A stretch of DNA of 64,000 nucleotides from Chrysomallon squamiferum (GCA_012295275.1 CM022669.1:8761989-8825988); one strand, 5' to 3'; shown: positions 1 to 14,611, numbered from the stretch's first letter. Notes: generated from the letters alone by a model not told the origin. Program-made: numbers and translations.

Positions 1-598
1 TAATTTAAAAGCTAGTTTTATAAATGCTGCCTGTAAAAAGACAAATTATCATTGCACATGCAGTTGGTAAAGAGTAGTTGTATGTATCTAAATGTGAACT
101 ATGTTAATGAACAAAACCAGCAACATAATAAATTAAATTATCTTCAAACCTGTCTGTTCCTCTCATCATTAATTCTTGTTATCTGTATTTTCTTACGACC
201 CATTTTATCAAACGATGATGCACTTTGCCTGAAAAAAAATTAAACACTGATTTAATTAATAAGTAAACATTAATTTAAAAAAAAAAAATTCAGTCATACA
301 GAATCATTTGTAATTTACTAGAGTGTTAATTGTTACAGTAATGCTTTGCATGATCCTGCTAAAAAACACACACACACACACAAACATTCACCTCTGTAAC
401 TCAACTCCTATGCAAACTTACTAAAAAAAATTATGATTGCTTTTTTCTTAAACTTATTCTTAGAAGAAAACTTGAGAAATGTTTTAAACAATCCAGCATT
501 ACAGATATGTTGCAGTTATCATCTATTCAGAAATACAGTAGTCTGAAATATAAAAAAAATGACAAGTACTCATAATAAACAAAGACAACAATCAGTAC
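1..598. other. AT-rich non-coding sequence
   Basis: I see no supported gene here. The stretch is AT-rich with short A runs and one short (CA)n tract near 367-382. The open frames are short and have no family signature. Confidence 0.5.
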
Positions 599-945
599 TC
601 AGGCTGTGTAGTCACCATGTTGATGTACAAAATGTTTGAGAAGTAATAATATATTACAAAGAAAACAAACCCAGACATTAAAGAAAAGCAAATCCACACT
701 AAAACATTTAGCAGTGAGAAGGGATTCCCCTACAGCTGATCTAAAAATAGTGTTGACATCAGACTGCAGGACTTGTTTCAACTTGACGTCTGTCGTCACT
801 GATTCACACAGGCTGATTTCATTTCTATTTTTGTACCACCACAGCCATATCATTGTTAAAACCAATAAAATCACTTTTCTTAGTCTGGGTTTCTGCCAAC
901 TTTGTGTTGTGACGTTTTCTGGTGTTTTACACACAATCTTGTGTC
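599..945 (-). CDS. Possible terminal exon of an unrecognised membrane protein
   Basis: A minus-strand open frame of about 111 codons ends in TGA at 599-601. The predicted peptide has a hydrophobic stretch near its start (around VILLVLTMIWLWW), a polar middle and a second hydrophobic stretch (FFNVWVCFLCNILLLL), then a short basic and polar tail ending HQHGDYTA. That looks more protein-like than the surrounding AT-rich frames. An AG that could serve as a splice acceptor lies just upstream of the frame, and an in-frame stop lies before it, so this would be a last exon rather than a full gene. I do not recognise the family. Upstream exons, if any, should lie between 1 and 4.3 kb on the same strand, but I could not chain any with confidence. 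It may be a chance open frame. Confidence 0.3.
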
Positions 946-3452
946 ATAACTGTCTGTTCATCTGAAAACTGTAATTTCTGTAAATCACAGATCAATTATG
1001 TGTCTACATGTTTAGATAAAAATGAAATTAATCTGATTGATCTGACTGCAAGCTTACTCAGCAACTGTTTGATTAAATACAAATGTAAGGAAATATTTCT
1101 GATCAAATCTAATCAATGATCAACTAATTAGTAAGATTATTAAATACATATTATTTTATACATGATGCTAACATAAAATGCTTAATGACATATTTAAATA
1201 TTAACAGTTATTATGAACAAAGATGTAGTTAACTATTTTAACAGTTGTTACAATTAAACATGTTTTTGATTTTTACCTGATATCTGAAAAGAATAGGATA
1301 TCACCTAGTTTGGGGCAAGAGTTGGAATGAGACAAAACATAACAGATCCATGTGAAATGAGGACTGTGCAAGATTTCTAGTGTTCACGTCAATTCAGTAA
1401 GACGTCTACTTAAATAACTAAAAGTAACAATCTACATTTTCATTTACCTATTTAAACCATCCAATATAATACCACTGAACCTGCTGAAAGCATCCAATTG
1501 TTCTAAAAGGGCAGATATTTGAGTGTACTGTTCTATACTGTAAGATATCTATTTTGTGTAAAAATTACTATTCACTCCAGTTGCACTGACTGCATAGTAA
1601 AACTGAGTAACAACTGTCAGAAAAGAGAGAAAAAAAGAACCTAACAATGACATTTAATAGCAATAAAGATTTTTTTTTTTAAAATGAGTATTTAAAGCTA
1701 ACAAACACAGATTAAATGATACAGCACTATATACAGCTGTTGTTAGAGAAGAAAAAATTATAAAAAAATTTGGAGATACATAGACACAGTTTTAATAGAT
1801 TTCATTTGTTTGCTCATTTTATTAAAAGACAGAGCTTTGATGAGTAATTCCAATTAGTGAACCTGAACAAGATAACACTTTAGTTTGTTATGTTGACTTT
1901 GTTCTAATTGAGGTTTCTAAAGTTCTATAAACATTGTGTTGATAATTAATGATAGTGGCAGTTTGCTTATCTCAAATAAGCAAATTCACTTTAATTAAAC
2001 TGTTTAAAATTTATCTGTTGAGCGGGTAAATTTTGGTTCACCAGGAAGCCAGTTACACTAAGAAACATGCCAAGGGGAGAAAATTTGTATCTGTGACTCA
2101 GCCTAAATTACAAACATGCACACAAGGAACTAAAATCCAATAAATATGTTTTCTATCTAGAGAAAATTAAATCCTTGTACAGTGGTTTATAACAAAACTC
2201 AGATTATGAGTATTAAATATACCTTATAAACACCACACTAAAACAAACTCCAAAATCTAAACATTTCCTATTTTTATCAGCAATGTTTAATAAATACTAA
2301 ATTAATAACAAATTGATCAAGAACTATGTTAAATTAATAAACTTATTATCATAAACTGTTAAACTTAATAAGTGTTATAATAAATTGTCAAATCAATAAA
2401 AAGAACTATGTCAAATTAATAAAAGTATTATCGTAAACTGTTAAATTAATAAGTTATTATTATAAACTATATTTAATTAATAAAAATATTAAAAAACTGT
2501 TAAATTAATAAAAGTATTTTTTACAATGTTAAATTAATTATAAACTCTATTAAATTAATAAAAGAATTATTATAACCTGTTAACTCTATATTCAATACAT
2601 TCACAACATAAATAACAATTTACAGTTTTTCTTTTATTACTAGTACTTTTAATATTTATTTTAAGTTTCTAAATGTATTTGCTATTATATTTCATAAAAC
2701 TTTAAAAGGTTACTGTGAAGATAAAAAATATACAAATACATCATTACAAAAAATGACAGTACAAAAAAAACCATGTCATCTGTCCTTTCAAATTTTCTAA
2801 AACTTACCATTAACACCAATATTAAACACATTTGATATCACATATACTGAAAACTATATAACAATTTTATCACTACTAAGACATTTACACACATCTAAAT
2901 AAATTTGTACTTCCAGTAACATTTTTACAAATATTTATTCACACTAATCAACACTGATTTTATAACTGAAGTAAAAAGCAGATTTACATGTGTCAATAAA
3001 ATAAAGAAGTGAAATTCTAACTGTACAAACATTTGATTTAAAAAATTGTTATAAATAAAATATATCAAGTACTGCAAGATGAATAATCATATTTTAATAC
3101 TAATAACTTGACAGCTTGTTGTTTCAATTAAATGTACATTTTTTACAAGTTCTTGTTTAACGTTTTACGTTATTTATCATTTCTTTATTTTTTCTTTAAT
3201 TTTTTTTTTATTACATTTTAAAAATTAAATACATATAAAATTATAGAATATTAGTAACTGTATAAAGTATAAAAAATGGTGCTCTACAATGATGTGTAAT
3301 TATTAACATAAAAAGTAATAACTTGTTTAAGTGAGACAAGAACAGACTCTGGTTCTAGGTGAAGTATACACCTCCCAGAGCGTCCCTCCCAAATAAGGAA
3401 GTCTAACTATGAACATCTCAGTCATCTGATTAACTTTTAACTTGTTACACAT
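946..3452. other. AT-rich intergenic or intronic sequence
   Basis: No coding region can be supported. The stretch 2270-2600 is a degenerate tandem array (listed separately). Weak exon-like islands on the minus strand near 1300-1390 have AG and GT borders but no recognisable protein, so I do not annotate them. Confidence 0.4.
2270..2600. repeat. AT-rich degenerate tandem repeat
   Basis: About ten imperfect copies of a unit near 30 bp containing TTAAATTAATAAA and a variable ATTATNATAAACTG segment. It is very AT-rich and non-coding. Confidence 0.7.
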
Positions 3453-4345
3453 TCATTTATTGATAAAATGATACATTATAAAGTAATAAATAAAATTCAG
3501 ATTTCGCGTCTGACAATCAAAACAGAAGATATTAATAACTCGGACCAGGTTAACGTTGTTTGAATCGTTAGTTTCGATGTCTCCGATGTCGACATGTAGG
3601 TGCCCTCGTTTTACTCCAAACTTTTGCTTAACAAAACGAAGCCATTTTACCCTTCCAACGCCAACTACTTTACACATATATTTTCTGATATACAGTTTAT
3701 AATTCTTACCAAAACAATACCACGAGATGTGCAAAAATATCCAGGCGATTTCTATTTTTAGTGTCCAGTGAAATGTTGCTCAGTAAAATCTACAACTTGT
3801 GCTATTTTAGGGAATGGAAATTACTATGGTATTTATAGATATTTCCAATATGGCGATCACTGCGCTTGTCACGGAGAGGGTGATCATTTTGTGACCTTCG
3901 AATTTCGATATAATATATAACAGTCTGAAGTGAGAACTATGAATAATCATACAGCGATATAAAACCTATAATATAAAATTACATCATCAAAATACAGTTG
4001 ATATCCAGTATAAAAATACAAAAACTATCTTTTAATGCGCATATGTTTTACTTAGTAATTAGGTTCACAAATGTCACATCCGGTTTAAAATTACACAGAA
4101 TTTTATTAAATAATGTTGGTGCGTTTGTATCATACTAATTCTAGAAGAGAGAAATAAAATAAATGGTATATATGTTTAAATGTACGATATATCTAACTGT
4201 TATAATGTCTTGGATGGCACAGTCGCACAAGGCGCGATTTAACTGCATGCATTACGTCATGGTAATAGTCGTCAGAGTGCGCGTCGGAATACTTCGTGTT
4301 TCTCCGTTGTCAGGCCGATGACAAAGCAATTCATTCAAAGAAATA
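3453..4345. promoter_or_regulatory. CpG-bearing candidate promoter zone
   Basis: Within otherwise CpG-poor DNA, 3540-3910 and 4200-4330 hold many CpGs and mixed base composition. A CRE-like TTACGTCA lies at about 4253-4260. On the minus strand an ATG-led frame (MSTSETSKLTIQTTLT) begins near 3594; on the plus strand a short ATGGCG frame begins near 3850. This could be the promoter of the putative minus-strand gene ending near 600, or of a gene I cannot see. No TATA box or clear exon chain was found. Confidence 0.3.
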
Positions 4346-4566
4346 AAATATTTTCTTATAAATCATGCTCCTAACATATTTAGGCACACTTTATATACGG
4401 AAGATTAAAACCTTTTGGCCGAGTCAGCACTGCATAACAAACGTTTTATTGCATTATATAATATTTATGACAAGATATAAAAATAATGTTCTTACTTTGT
4501 TATATTTCATGTTGATACACTGCATGAGTTTGTCATCTTATGTTAAATTATCATCGTCATCATTAC

Positions 4567-4617
<51 letters not shown>
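4567..4617. repeat. (ATT)n microsatellite
   Basis: About 17 perfect ATT units. The long poly-leucine open frame across it is an artefact of the repeat. Confidence 0.95.
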
Positions 4618-4619
<2 letters not shown>

Positions 4620-4879
4620 TCATTTACGATTATTTATATAAACAGAAGACTTAAATAATAATATATATTATTATTTAAGTTTACTAATCATATCTACTAT
4701 TTATTTTAATCTTTGAACTCATTACAAATGGTTCAAAGCAAAGATCCCTTTTTATTTTATTTTATTTTATTTTGTTAATGATAAGAAATTCCAGAAAGAA
4801 AGAAACTAGTGCCAAGGAACTTCAAGCATACATTAAAATTGATTATATATTTTATTTATTATTTTTATCATTCACACAT

Positions 4880-5150
4880 ACTGTATTGTATGTACGTGTT
4901 GTATTCTAATTGTGTTGTACGTACAATGTTGTATGTACAGTGTCATAATCTCATTGTGTTGTATACATACAGTGTTCTATGTACAATGTAATTTCATTGT
5001 GTTGTACGTACAATATATTCTCATTGTGTTGTACATAAGGTGTTGTATATAGTGTTGTATTCTCATTGTGTTGTATGTACAGTGTTGTATTCTCATTGTG
5101 TTGTAATTTCATTGTGCTGTATGTACGGTGTTACATATACAGTGTTGTAT
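4880..5150. repeat. GTTGTATGTACA-type minisatellite
   Basis: Imperfect copies of a unit near 30 bp built from TTCTCATTGTGTTGTA and TGTACAGTGTTGTA. Non-coding. Confidence 0.75.
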
Positions 5151-5415
5151 TTAAATAATTCAATATTTGTTTTTCACAAATTATTTTAATTTAAAAAACT
5201 GCCACTTTTACACAAGAATACTTTTTTCTTGTTAAAACATTGATGATAAAAATATAAAATGTTTGGTTTTCAGTACACAAAAATGTAAAATATTAATCCT
5301 CACTGGCAACAAAATTATTTCTCTTATTATTCATAGAATTACATTTCTATACTGTAATAGCCTATCTGCTGGTGTACATGTATCTGTGTGTTTTTGTATG
5401 CATGCATCATGCATG

Positions 5416-5417
<2 letters not shown>

Positions 5418-5472
<55 letters not shown>
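5418..5472. repeat. (GT)n microsatellite
   Basis: About 27 GT units preceded by a short GCAT-rich palindromic stretch (CATGCATCATGCATGCATG). Confidence 0.95.
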
Positions 5473-5473
<1 letters not shown>

Positions 5474-6689
5474 AGTTGTCAACATGGGTTTTTTGTTTCT
5501 GTTTTAATGAAATGTATTTTGCTGTTATATTTTCAGTGTTGTTATCACTTTGTTCTTGAAACATATTGATCAACAACATATGAGTAATCACAATTTTTTA
5601 TTAGAACAAATTATAAAAATGAGCATTCTATTAAATGAGACATATTCAAACAGGAAAATAAATAATGAAAATTATACAAACCATAAAATAAATTATACAG
5701 GTTACAAAGGTGGATAAAAAAAAAAAGAAACAAAAGGAAATGTAAAAAGAATGTCGAACAAGAAATTGATTATATATTTATTAAATATGGTGTGCTTGTG
5801 AAATATTGTGATAGTTCAAACCTGCTTACATATTTACACACACACACACACACACACATACTGTGTATATTTAAAATATATGTATATAAGTGTACAAGTG
5901 TGTACTACGTGGTAGGTATGTAGTTATCCAAAGACTTACTTTTGTTCTTTCTTTTTGTCACTGACTTATTATGACAATTTTTCTTCCTTATTTAAAATAA
6001 ATATGACTTTATGGTAGATGTTAAATGAATAATTTACTGTATGGAATATATAAGAAAAATCTTGACAGTAAAACCAACAGCATTTAAAATAATACTAAAC
6101 TTGTTTTAGAAATAATGAATAACTGTTAGAAATTATTTAAAAACTTATTTTTTATTTTTCATTATTTTATTTTATTTTATTTTATTTTATTTATAATTCA
6201 AAAAAAACAAAAAAACAACCTTTCAGTAAAAGAGAAAGTAATAATAATATTAATAATGAAAAAGAAGGAAATGAGAATAACCCTACGCGTTGTGCATATT
6301 TTGAGGATATGAATTAAGTTTTCAGAACTTCTCTCATGATGTTTTCAAAATGTCATGAATTACTGGCCTTTATGAATTCTTTAACTGCCTTGTTTATTTA
6401 ATTATTTTAATTATTAGCATTGTTACATATGTATAATTATCATTATTATTTCATTTTTGTTTTGACAGTTTTACTCCAAGGAGTATCGATGCAGCAAATT
6501 ATTAAGATGGTAATAAGGAGTTAATAAAAATATTTAAATGAAATAAAGAAAGAAGACCTCCCCAGTTTAAATGAGATCACTGATAAATAATTGCATATGA
6601 AATAACTGTTGTTCAAAGAATGAGATCAAACAGATAATGGCAGTTTGCTGTACCAACATTTTATCTAAATTTTAAAATAAATAATGAAT

Positions 6690-6900
6690 AATGAAATATT
6701 TTCTGATAAATGTATAATAATAAAATAACAATGAAATTGTGATAATGGAAATACAGTGAAATTATTATAATAAAAAGACAATGAAATTGTGATAACTGAA
6801 ATACAATGAAATAATAATAATAGAAATATAATGAAATGATGATAATAAAAATACAATGAAATGATGATAACAGAAATAAAATGAAATCATGATAACAGAA
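6690..6900. repeat. AT-rich tandem repeat
   Basis: Imperfect copies of AATGAAATNNTGATAATNGAAATAC, unit near 30 bp. This explains the long Phe/Tyr/Ile-rich minus-strand open frames here, which are not genes. Confidence 0.7.
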
Positions 6901-7495
6901 ACAGAGTTCTGAATATACCTGAGACACAAATTACAAACACATAAAAATTACATAAACACAGAGACATACAAACATACATCCAGACAGAGTGTTCACAACT
7001 GAAACAAGAAAAATGAAACCCAAAAAGTTTTTTAATGGACAAACATAGACATTTTTGGAAGGACCTGAAGTAGAAACATAAATGTGGTGGGAAAAAATGT
7101 ACAGTAGAACATTTTGAAAGTTTACACATTTCATTAACATTTTTGTAAAATTCAATGTATACACTGAAAAAGTGTCTTGTAACATTTCGGTGTTTATAAA
7201 ATGTATTCCTTTTCATTAAAGATACATCAAAGACTAATGTAGATTTGCTTACACTGCTTTTTACCAAGGTGTACATCAAACTAGTTTCCAAAGAAAATGT
7301 ATTTTATGTTTTTTACTTTTTTAACTTTAAAATATTAATTGTTGCATTACAAATCTGCCACTTTTAATAATTATCTAGAATGAAATGTAAATTTTCACGT
7401 CACTTCTGAAATTAGTGCTAATAATAAATTTCTAGTAAAAATAATTGAACAAATTTTTTACAGGTTTAACAATGCAGTTGTTTAGTTTTTTCTTG

Positions 7496-7501
7496 TTTAT
7501 T
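7496..7501 (-). terminator. Candidate PIAS polyadenylation signal
   Basis: AATAAA on the minus strand about 630 nt past the PIAS stop codon, just beyond the 3' UTR minisatellite. It is one of several possible signals in AT-rich DNA, so the assignment is tentative. Confidence 0.3.
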
Positions 7502-7554
7502 TCTAAACTAAATTTATCATATAACCCCAGAAATCTGTCATCAATTTGAAAATT

Positions 7555-8150
7555 GTATATGCTGTCAGTCTAAAGATATGACATTTGAAGTGTTTTTGCT
7601 GTCAGTCCAAAGATATGACATTTAAAAAGTTTTTTGCTGTCGGTTTAAAGATATGACATTTGAAAAGTATTTACTGTCAGTCTAAAGATATGATATTTGA
7701 AGTGTTTTTGCTGTCAGTCTAAAGATACGATATTAGAAAAAATATATTTGCTGTCAATCTAAAGATATGACATTTAAAAAGTATATTTGCTGTCTAAAGA
7801 TATGAATTTGAAAAGTGTATTTGCTGTCAGTCTAAAGATATATTTGAAAAGTGTATTTGATGTCAGTCTAAAGATATGACATTTGAAAAGTGTTTTTGCT
7901 ATCAGTCTAAAGATATGACATTTGAAAAGTGTTTTTGCTATCAGTCTAAAGATATGACATTTAAAAAGTTTTTTGCTGTCAGTTTAAAGATATGACATTT
8001 GAAAAGTATATTTGCTGTCAATCTAAAGATACAGCATTTAAAAAGTGTATTTGCTGTCAGTCTAAAGATATGAATTTGAAAAGTGTATTTGCTGACAGTC
8101 TAATGATATATTTGAAAAGAGTATTTGTTGTCAGTCTAAAGATATGACAT
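7555..8150 (-). repeat. 37-40 bp minisatellite carrying the PIAS stop-codon segment
   Basis: About 16 imperfect copies. The conserved core on the minus strand is GTCATATCTTTAGACTGA followed by CAGCAA. The first copy in gene order (8131-8148) is the PIAS coding end itself, where the core reads Val-Ile-Ser-Leu-Asp-stop. The remaining copies lie downstream in the 3' UTR and vary by point changes and small indels. The array therefore seems to have grown from the end of the coding sequence. Confidence 0.9.
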
Positions 8151-8250
8151 CACATGTTGTGTCCAGTTTAAAGTGCTGAGGAGCAATCAGTGAGTTGTTG
8201 CTGAACACAGGCTGTGAGTTTAGTTGATCTGTCTGCGATGAGTCAACAGG
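8131..8250 (-). CDS. PIAS: PIAS exon 16: terminal exon with conserved C-terminus
   Basis: The acceptor follows a TTTCAG on the minus strand. The 39 residues start [13 protein letters not shown] and end CDVISLD. Human PIAS1 ends DIISLD, which confirms that the gene extends this far, about 9 kb past the exon with the SIM. The last 18 coding bases are also the core of the adjoining minisatellite. Confidence 0.92.
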   Translation of the reverse strand, partial: PVDSSQTDQLNSQPVFSNNSLIAPQHFKLDTTCDVISLD

Positions 8251-11200
8251 CTGAAATAATAATAATAATAACAATAAGAGCTAAAATAATAATAATATAT
8301 AATAACTACAAACAACAGCACCACCATTACTAATATCAGCTTTAAAAAAAAATTGTAATTAATTCCATTTTTGTTTACTTTCCAAAAAAATTGCCACCCA
8401 CATATAAGTATTTATCTATCATCTTAACCATTTTTTTTATTTATTTATATTTATGTTTTTTCTAATAACTAATTACACAGAAGCTTAATCATAACTGAAT
8501 ATATTCAGAAGTCCCTCATTAATTGAATTTTCAATTTTCTTTTCAGATAATCAACCAATGACATTCATCTTGTGATAATTTTTTCATCTGAAGCAACAAG
8601 AACTTTTTCTTCTTTTTTTTCTCCAGCTATTACCATGCTAATTCTAGAGCAGTGAAGTAAAATAGCTGTATGGCAGGAATCCTTTTTCAGGTTAAAGTGC
8701 AGAGATGATTCAGGGCAATCCATGGATAGCATTGTACACTGGAGAGGAACACCATAGATTTGTTGGATTTGTCAGTTTTTTGTTTTCTGGTTGAAGACAA
8801 AACGTCTGTAAACATCAACTGAGAAAATGACTTTCATATGCTTCAGAAGTTCTGCACACCCCAGTTCTCAGCTGTAGCCAACATGCAAGTATTCCTGTTG
8901 TAACTGTTATTTAAATGAATGCTTAATGATAATGAGTGACTTCTGAACACATAGAATAAGAAAGAGTAATGAACGTTTTATTAAAGAAATAACTGATTTT
9001 ACCTTAACATTTCTATTTGTAAGAGGCACTTCATTTTCTGAAAACAGAAACAAAACATTCAAGAATATTACAGAACTCATTAAATTTTAACCTCTAAAAG
9101 TCATATAAAATTTTGAAATATTAAAAAACACAAAGACTAAGAAAAATAAAAGTATCAAAAGGTAATAAATAAAAAACAGTCATGTTGTTATAAATGACTT
9201 ACTATTTCCGTTAGTGGGTACTTTTCCAGACAGTATTATTATTTTCATTGGTATGGGTACTTTTTTCAGACAATATTATTATTTTCATTAGTTTCAGTAC
9301 TTCTTATAGACAGTTTTATGATTTCTATTAGTATGGTACTAATTTCAGACAGTATTATTATTTCCATTAATGTGGATACTTATTTCAGATAATATTATTA
9401 TTTACATTAGTGTCAGTACTTCTTACAGACAATATTATTTCCATACAGCAATGTAATAAAACTGATATTTCTTACAGACAGTACAATACAACACTTGTTA
9501 CTAACAACACAATACAGTGGATACTTCTTATAGACATATATATATTACAAATGACAGTGGATACTTATTACAGACAATACAATACAGTGGATACTTCTTA
9601 CAGACAATACGTTACAAATAATAAAGGGTATTTCTAACAGACAATACATTACAACTTATAGACAACATGACTAACAGTGGGTACTTCTTATAGAGAAAAC
9701 ATTACAAATGATAGTCAGTACTTCCTACAGACAGTGGAGTAACAGTTGATGGTGGATATTCCTACAGACAGTGCAGTACAACTGATGGTGAATACGTCCT
9801 ATAGACAATACAGTAACAATTGACAGTGGATATTCCTACAGACAATGCAGTACAGCTGATGGTGGATACGTCCTACAGACAATGCAGTAACAATTGACAG
9901 TGGATATGTCCTACAGACAATGCAGTACAGCTGATGGTGGATACATCCTACAGACAATGCAGTAACAATTGACAGTGGATATGTCCTACAGACAATGCAG
10001 TAACAATTGACGGTGGATGTTCCTACAGACAGTGCAGTAACAGCTGATGGTGGATATGTCCTACAGACAGTGCAGTAACAATTGACAGTGGATATGTCCT
10101 ACAGACAATGCAGTACAACTGATGGTGAATGTCCTACAGACAATGCAGTACAACTGATGGTGAATATGTCCTACAGACACTGCAGTAACAACTGATGGTT
10201 GATACATCTTATAGACAATGCAGTACAACTGATGGTGGATATGTCCTTTAGACAATGCAGTGACAACTGATGGTAGATACTTCTAGAAGACAGTGCAGTA
10301 TAAAGGATACAGATATCTCTGTTCAGATACAATGATTGATAATGGATACAATTAAGCCTTGATTTAATTTTTTTTATTATTATTATTATTATTATTGTTT
10401 TCTGTTAATTATTAACTCTCTATTACAATACTTACCATTATACAACATTCTCTTTGAATCAGCTCTGACAAGTTTTGGCATGGGTCTGTATACTGGCATT
10501 TGAGAATACAGAACATGTTTTGGATGTAAAACAGGGTTTTTATTTACAGTGGCCTGGGAGAGTTGAGGTAATCCTGCTGCTGCAGAAGTTGTAATAAGAA
10601 ATGGCAGTGAGGCAGTGTTTGGTGGAGGAACTTTCTGAGCAGTGCTGATAGATAACACTTTGTTCTTGTTGTTACTGAAAAACACAATTCTTGTTAGTAG
10701 TAATAAACATGTTAGTCACAAATGTGTTTGTTATGTGTGTGTTACTGAACATGAGTCTGAGGTGTGCAGTTTACTACATTTCCCAGCCACACACAAAATT
10801 CCATAATTCAGACTACCATACACACATACAGGTACAGACACACATACAAGTACAGACACACATGCACACCACCAGTATTATGGTATAATTATGTGTAACA
10901 AGATGTCTTTAAGTAACATGATTTAAGTACAAATAAAAAATATAAAAAAAGTCAGTTAACTAAAAAACAACATGAATATATGCGTGAAAACATTAGTAAA
11001 GAGAAAACCTTAAATTAGTAAAAATTGTTTTAAATGATTTTTAGGTTGCTATTACTATTTAAAATGATTAAACAACACAAAGACACTAACTGATGCCAGT
11101 GTAAGCAAAGAATTTTATCAGGTTTCAAGTCATTTTTTTTTTTTTTTTGGAGGGGGGATTTGATTTTATCTAATTTATCAAACATTTTACAATTTTATTC

Positions 11201-14200
11201 ATGTGGAAAAACTTATAATTTTTAATAAAAACAGTTAGAATGGGAAGAAATTTCATCTCCAAAGTCTGGTCATTTCACAATGTATCTAGTGCTCCATAAA
11301 CAGGTATTTATCAAAGATGTAGGTTCAATTAGTTTTTCATAAACAATTAGCATCAGCCTTGTAAATTTGTGTAATATCTATTGTAAAATGTGTTTAGTTG
11401 CATGTAATCTATAGAGAAATCTGTGTACAAGACAACTGCATGCAATCTATTGTGAAATGTGTGTATGAGACAATTGTATGTAATCAACTGTGAAGTGTGT
11501 GAGACAACTGTATGCATTCTATTGTGAAATGTGTAAAAGACAATTGTATGCATTCTATTGTGAAATGTGTGTATGAGACAACTGTATGTAATCATTTGTG
11601 AAATGCATGTATTCCAATTACATGAAATCTATTGTGAATATTCATATATAAGCAAACAGTAGGTAATCTATTGTGAAATGCATGAAGTGTATGTAATCTA
11701 TTGTGAAGTGAATGTACAAGACAATGATATAAATTCATTCTCATATAGCCATTATAAAACCGTATTTTTAAACATAAATCCAGCATTCATTTATGCCACA
11801 CAAAATGAAAGTTAATTAAGCTAGGTATCCATGACAACTGACTATTCAGTTCAAAATATAACATACCTAAGTCTTCCTTGCTCACAACAAAGTGCAAGTC
11901 AGAATCATGAGGACAAGTGAACACAGAAAGTTACAATATAGCTTATCATCATTACCATCATCATCAAACTATTTTAAAATACATGAATATGTTGGATGTA
12001 GGAATATGAATATTTATTTGAAATATATATAAATATTTATTTGAAATATATATATATATTTATTTGAAATATATATATATATATATCAGGCCGTAACTAG
12101 ACTCTTTTTGAAATGAAGCAAAAACACTTAACCACCCAGTGGAGCGGGGCAAAATAATTTGGGCGAGGAGTCTGGGGGCTGCCTCAGGCCCCCAGAAGCT
12201 CTGACCTGGAAGACACTAAATGACAACATGATTTGCATCAGGGCAAGAACCAGGCTAAGACTGAAATGTGTGAAAAGGATTCTGTATGCCTTAAATCATC
12301 CTAGTCAGCTAAGTCTTTCATCGCAACAATGTCAGTAAACTTCAAACAGTAACTGTAGACATAAAAAAATTCATTCAGTGGATATCGTTTCTGTCGGAAT
12401 AGAGATTTATATTTTATATTTTTTAAATAAAATCTTTGTATATAAAAAATAAATAAATAAATAAAAACTAAAAATCATCAATTTTGGTTCGAGGCATTTC
12501 CCTCAGTGTAGTTACAGACAAGTGTATATATTCACTTTTTGTTAATACTTAACTGAGGTATTTCTGTAATTATATTACTATAGCCAAGTGATGTTTTATT
12601 TATTAAAATGTACATTTTATGATTTGCAAATAAACACATTTTGAACATTCAGTGTGTTCATTTCATTATTAATTTTCATCTTATTCATTCAGAACTTACT
12701 TTATTAAACTATTTTTATTGGAGATCTGAAATTAGATTGTTGTATTAAAAACTTAATTTCTGCAAAGACATTCAAAGTATAAATGATTTTAAACAATCTT
12801 ATACCAGCCATTTCCTTTCCAGCTGGTATTCAAACAAAATATAATGCACAAAGGAGGCAGGATTTATTAAGATTTTCAGTCAAAATTGAGTTATTTGGTT
12901 ATTCAAAACTGTTCTTACATGTACTTTATCAAATACTTTGTACATGATAAACTTTAGTCAAATTAATTCTCATAAAGAGAATTATAAAGTTAAATTTATC
13001 TAGAGTCAATCTTTTATTTATTTTCAAGAAATGAGAAATAACATGAAAAAAACAATATTCATTATAAAACAGATTATAAACACTTCTTCAATAGTGCAGT
13101 TCCTGCAGTTTTTTGTAACTTAAATACTTAAATATGTAACTTAGATAATTTCAATTATAGTCATGACTGACATCACTCATATTGTCACTTATTTAAATAT
13201 TATTTCATATTTAACATGTTTATGTCCACCACTGTGTGCGTATTTGCCAACTCCCACACATCTGAATCCTTTCTGCTACACTCATGAGTCCTAATACTCT
13301 GACAAAAATAAAAAATCCTTGCTAATTTTCAAATGCATAACCCAGACACAAGTACAGTATATCTCTCAACACAAGCTGCACACAATCATCCCACTGTTAA
13401 TTATCATTTCTAGACAGAGAGAAGTCCCTCGTAACTCTTGCTTGGCAATGAATTGTGATTTTCTTATTCTATGCCATCAATGACAATATCATATAATGTG
13501 GTATAAAAAAAACCCAGATGTTAATCTCCTTTCCTTGAAAAATGAACTCATTTTACCAGATATTAGCATTTTTTGAGTTTTGTCATTTAAACACAAAAAT
13601 AGGAACTTCCAATATTACCCCCAAAATTACATTTCTCCATCAGAATCCTACTAACTCCTGCAGGCTGGTGAAGAAGCCTTGGCAGGTCTGAGTATGTGGA
13701 ATCTAACAATTTATTTTCTATTACAATTTTCTGATTTTCAGCATGTAACCTGAACCACTTGATTGATTTCAACCCATTCTAATTTTTTTTTTTTTTAAAA
13801 TAAAAATATGAAAGGTTATATTTTCTCCATCAAATAACAGAATGTACAGTCCACTGAATAATTCCATTTGTCACTTTATGGTGTGTGGTATCTTGACGTG
13901 GATGTCATATGTAAGACATCATTTGCTTATAACAACTAATCAGACTAATAGTGGAAGAGGTTTCCTCTTCCATTATGAAATCACATAATATCAGTTCAAC
14001 TAAAAGGCACAGCACAACTAAGCTTACAGTAATCTGAAGTAATTAAAGACATTTTTCATTAATATTCACAACCTAATAGTGATAAAATTGAATGCATTTT
14101 CAGTGATTCCAAAATATGCTCATTTTTCTTTCAATTATAAACATAAAAGAAATAAAATAATAATAATAAAGTTGAAATAATTTCTTACATCTGAACTATA

Positions 14201-14579
14201 CTGATGCCCCCAGTTTTTTTTTTTTTTTTTTATCTTTCATAATTATTTCATAACTTTTCAAAGCTGTATAAAATACAGAGAACTGATGTTTTCAACAGAA
14301 CATGTCAACTTTTTTTTTTTTTTGGAAGTAAGAAAATCATTTATACCAAAAACAGTTAGAAAGTAATATAAAAACAACCAAAAGCATTGAATTTCTATAC
14401 ATGTATTCTGTTGTAAACATCTATGTCCTCAAACATGTCAGAAAAAGGACAAAGACAAGTACATTTAGAAATATTTAATTTAACATTTTTCTTTTCATCT
14501 CGACATGTTCATATTATAGACAAGTGACTGTACATTTAACATATTAAATACAAAATATGATAATAAAATAAGAATAATG

Positions 14580-14611
<32 letters not shown>

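Noticed and set aside
13587-13772. 61-codon minus-strand frame ([18 protein letters not shown]) in PIAS intron 13
   Set aside because: It is not low-complexity, but no known family, splice partner or neighbouring coding was found.
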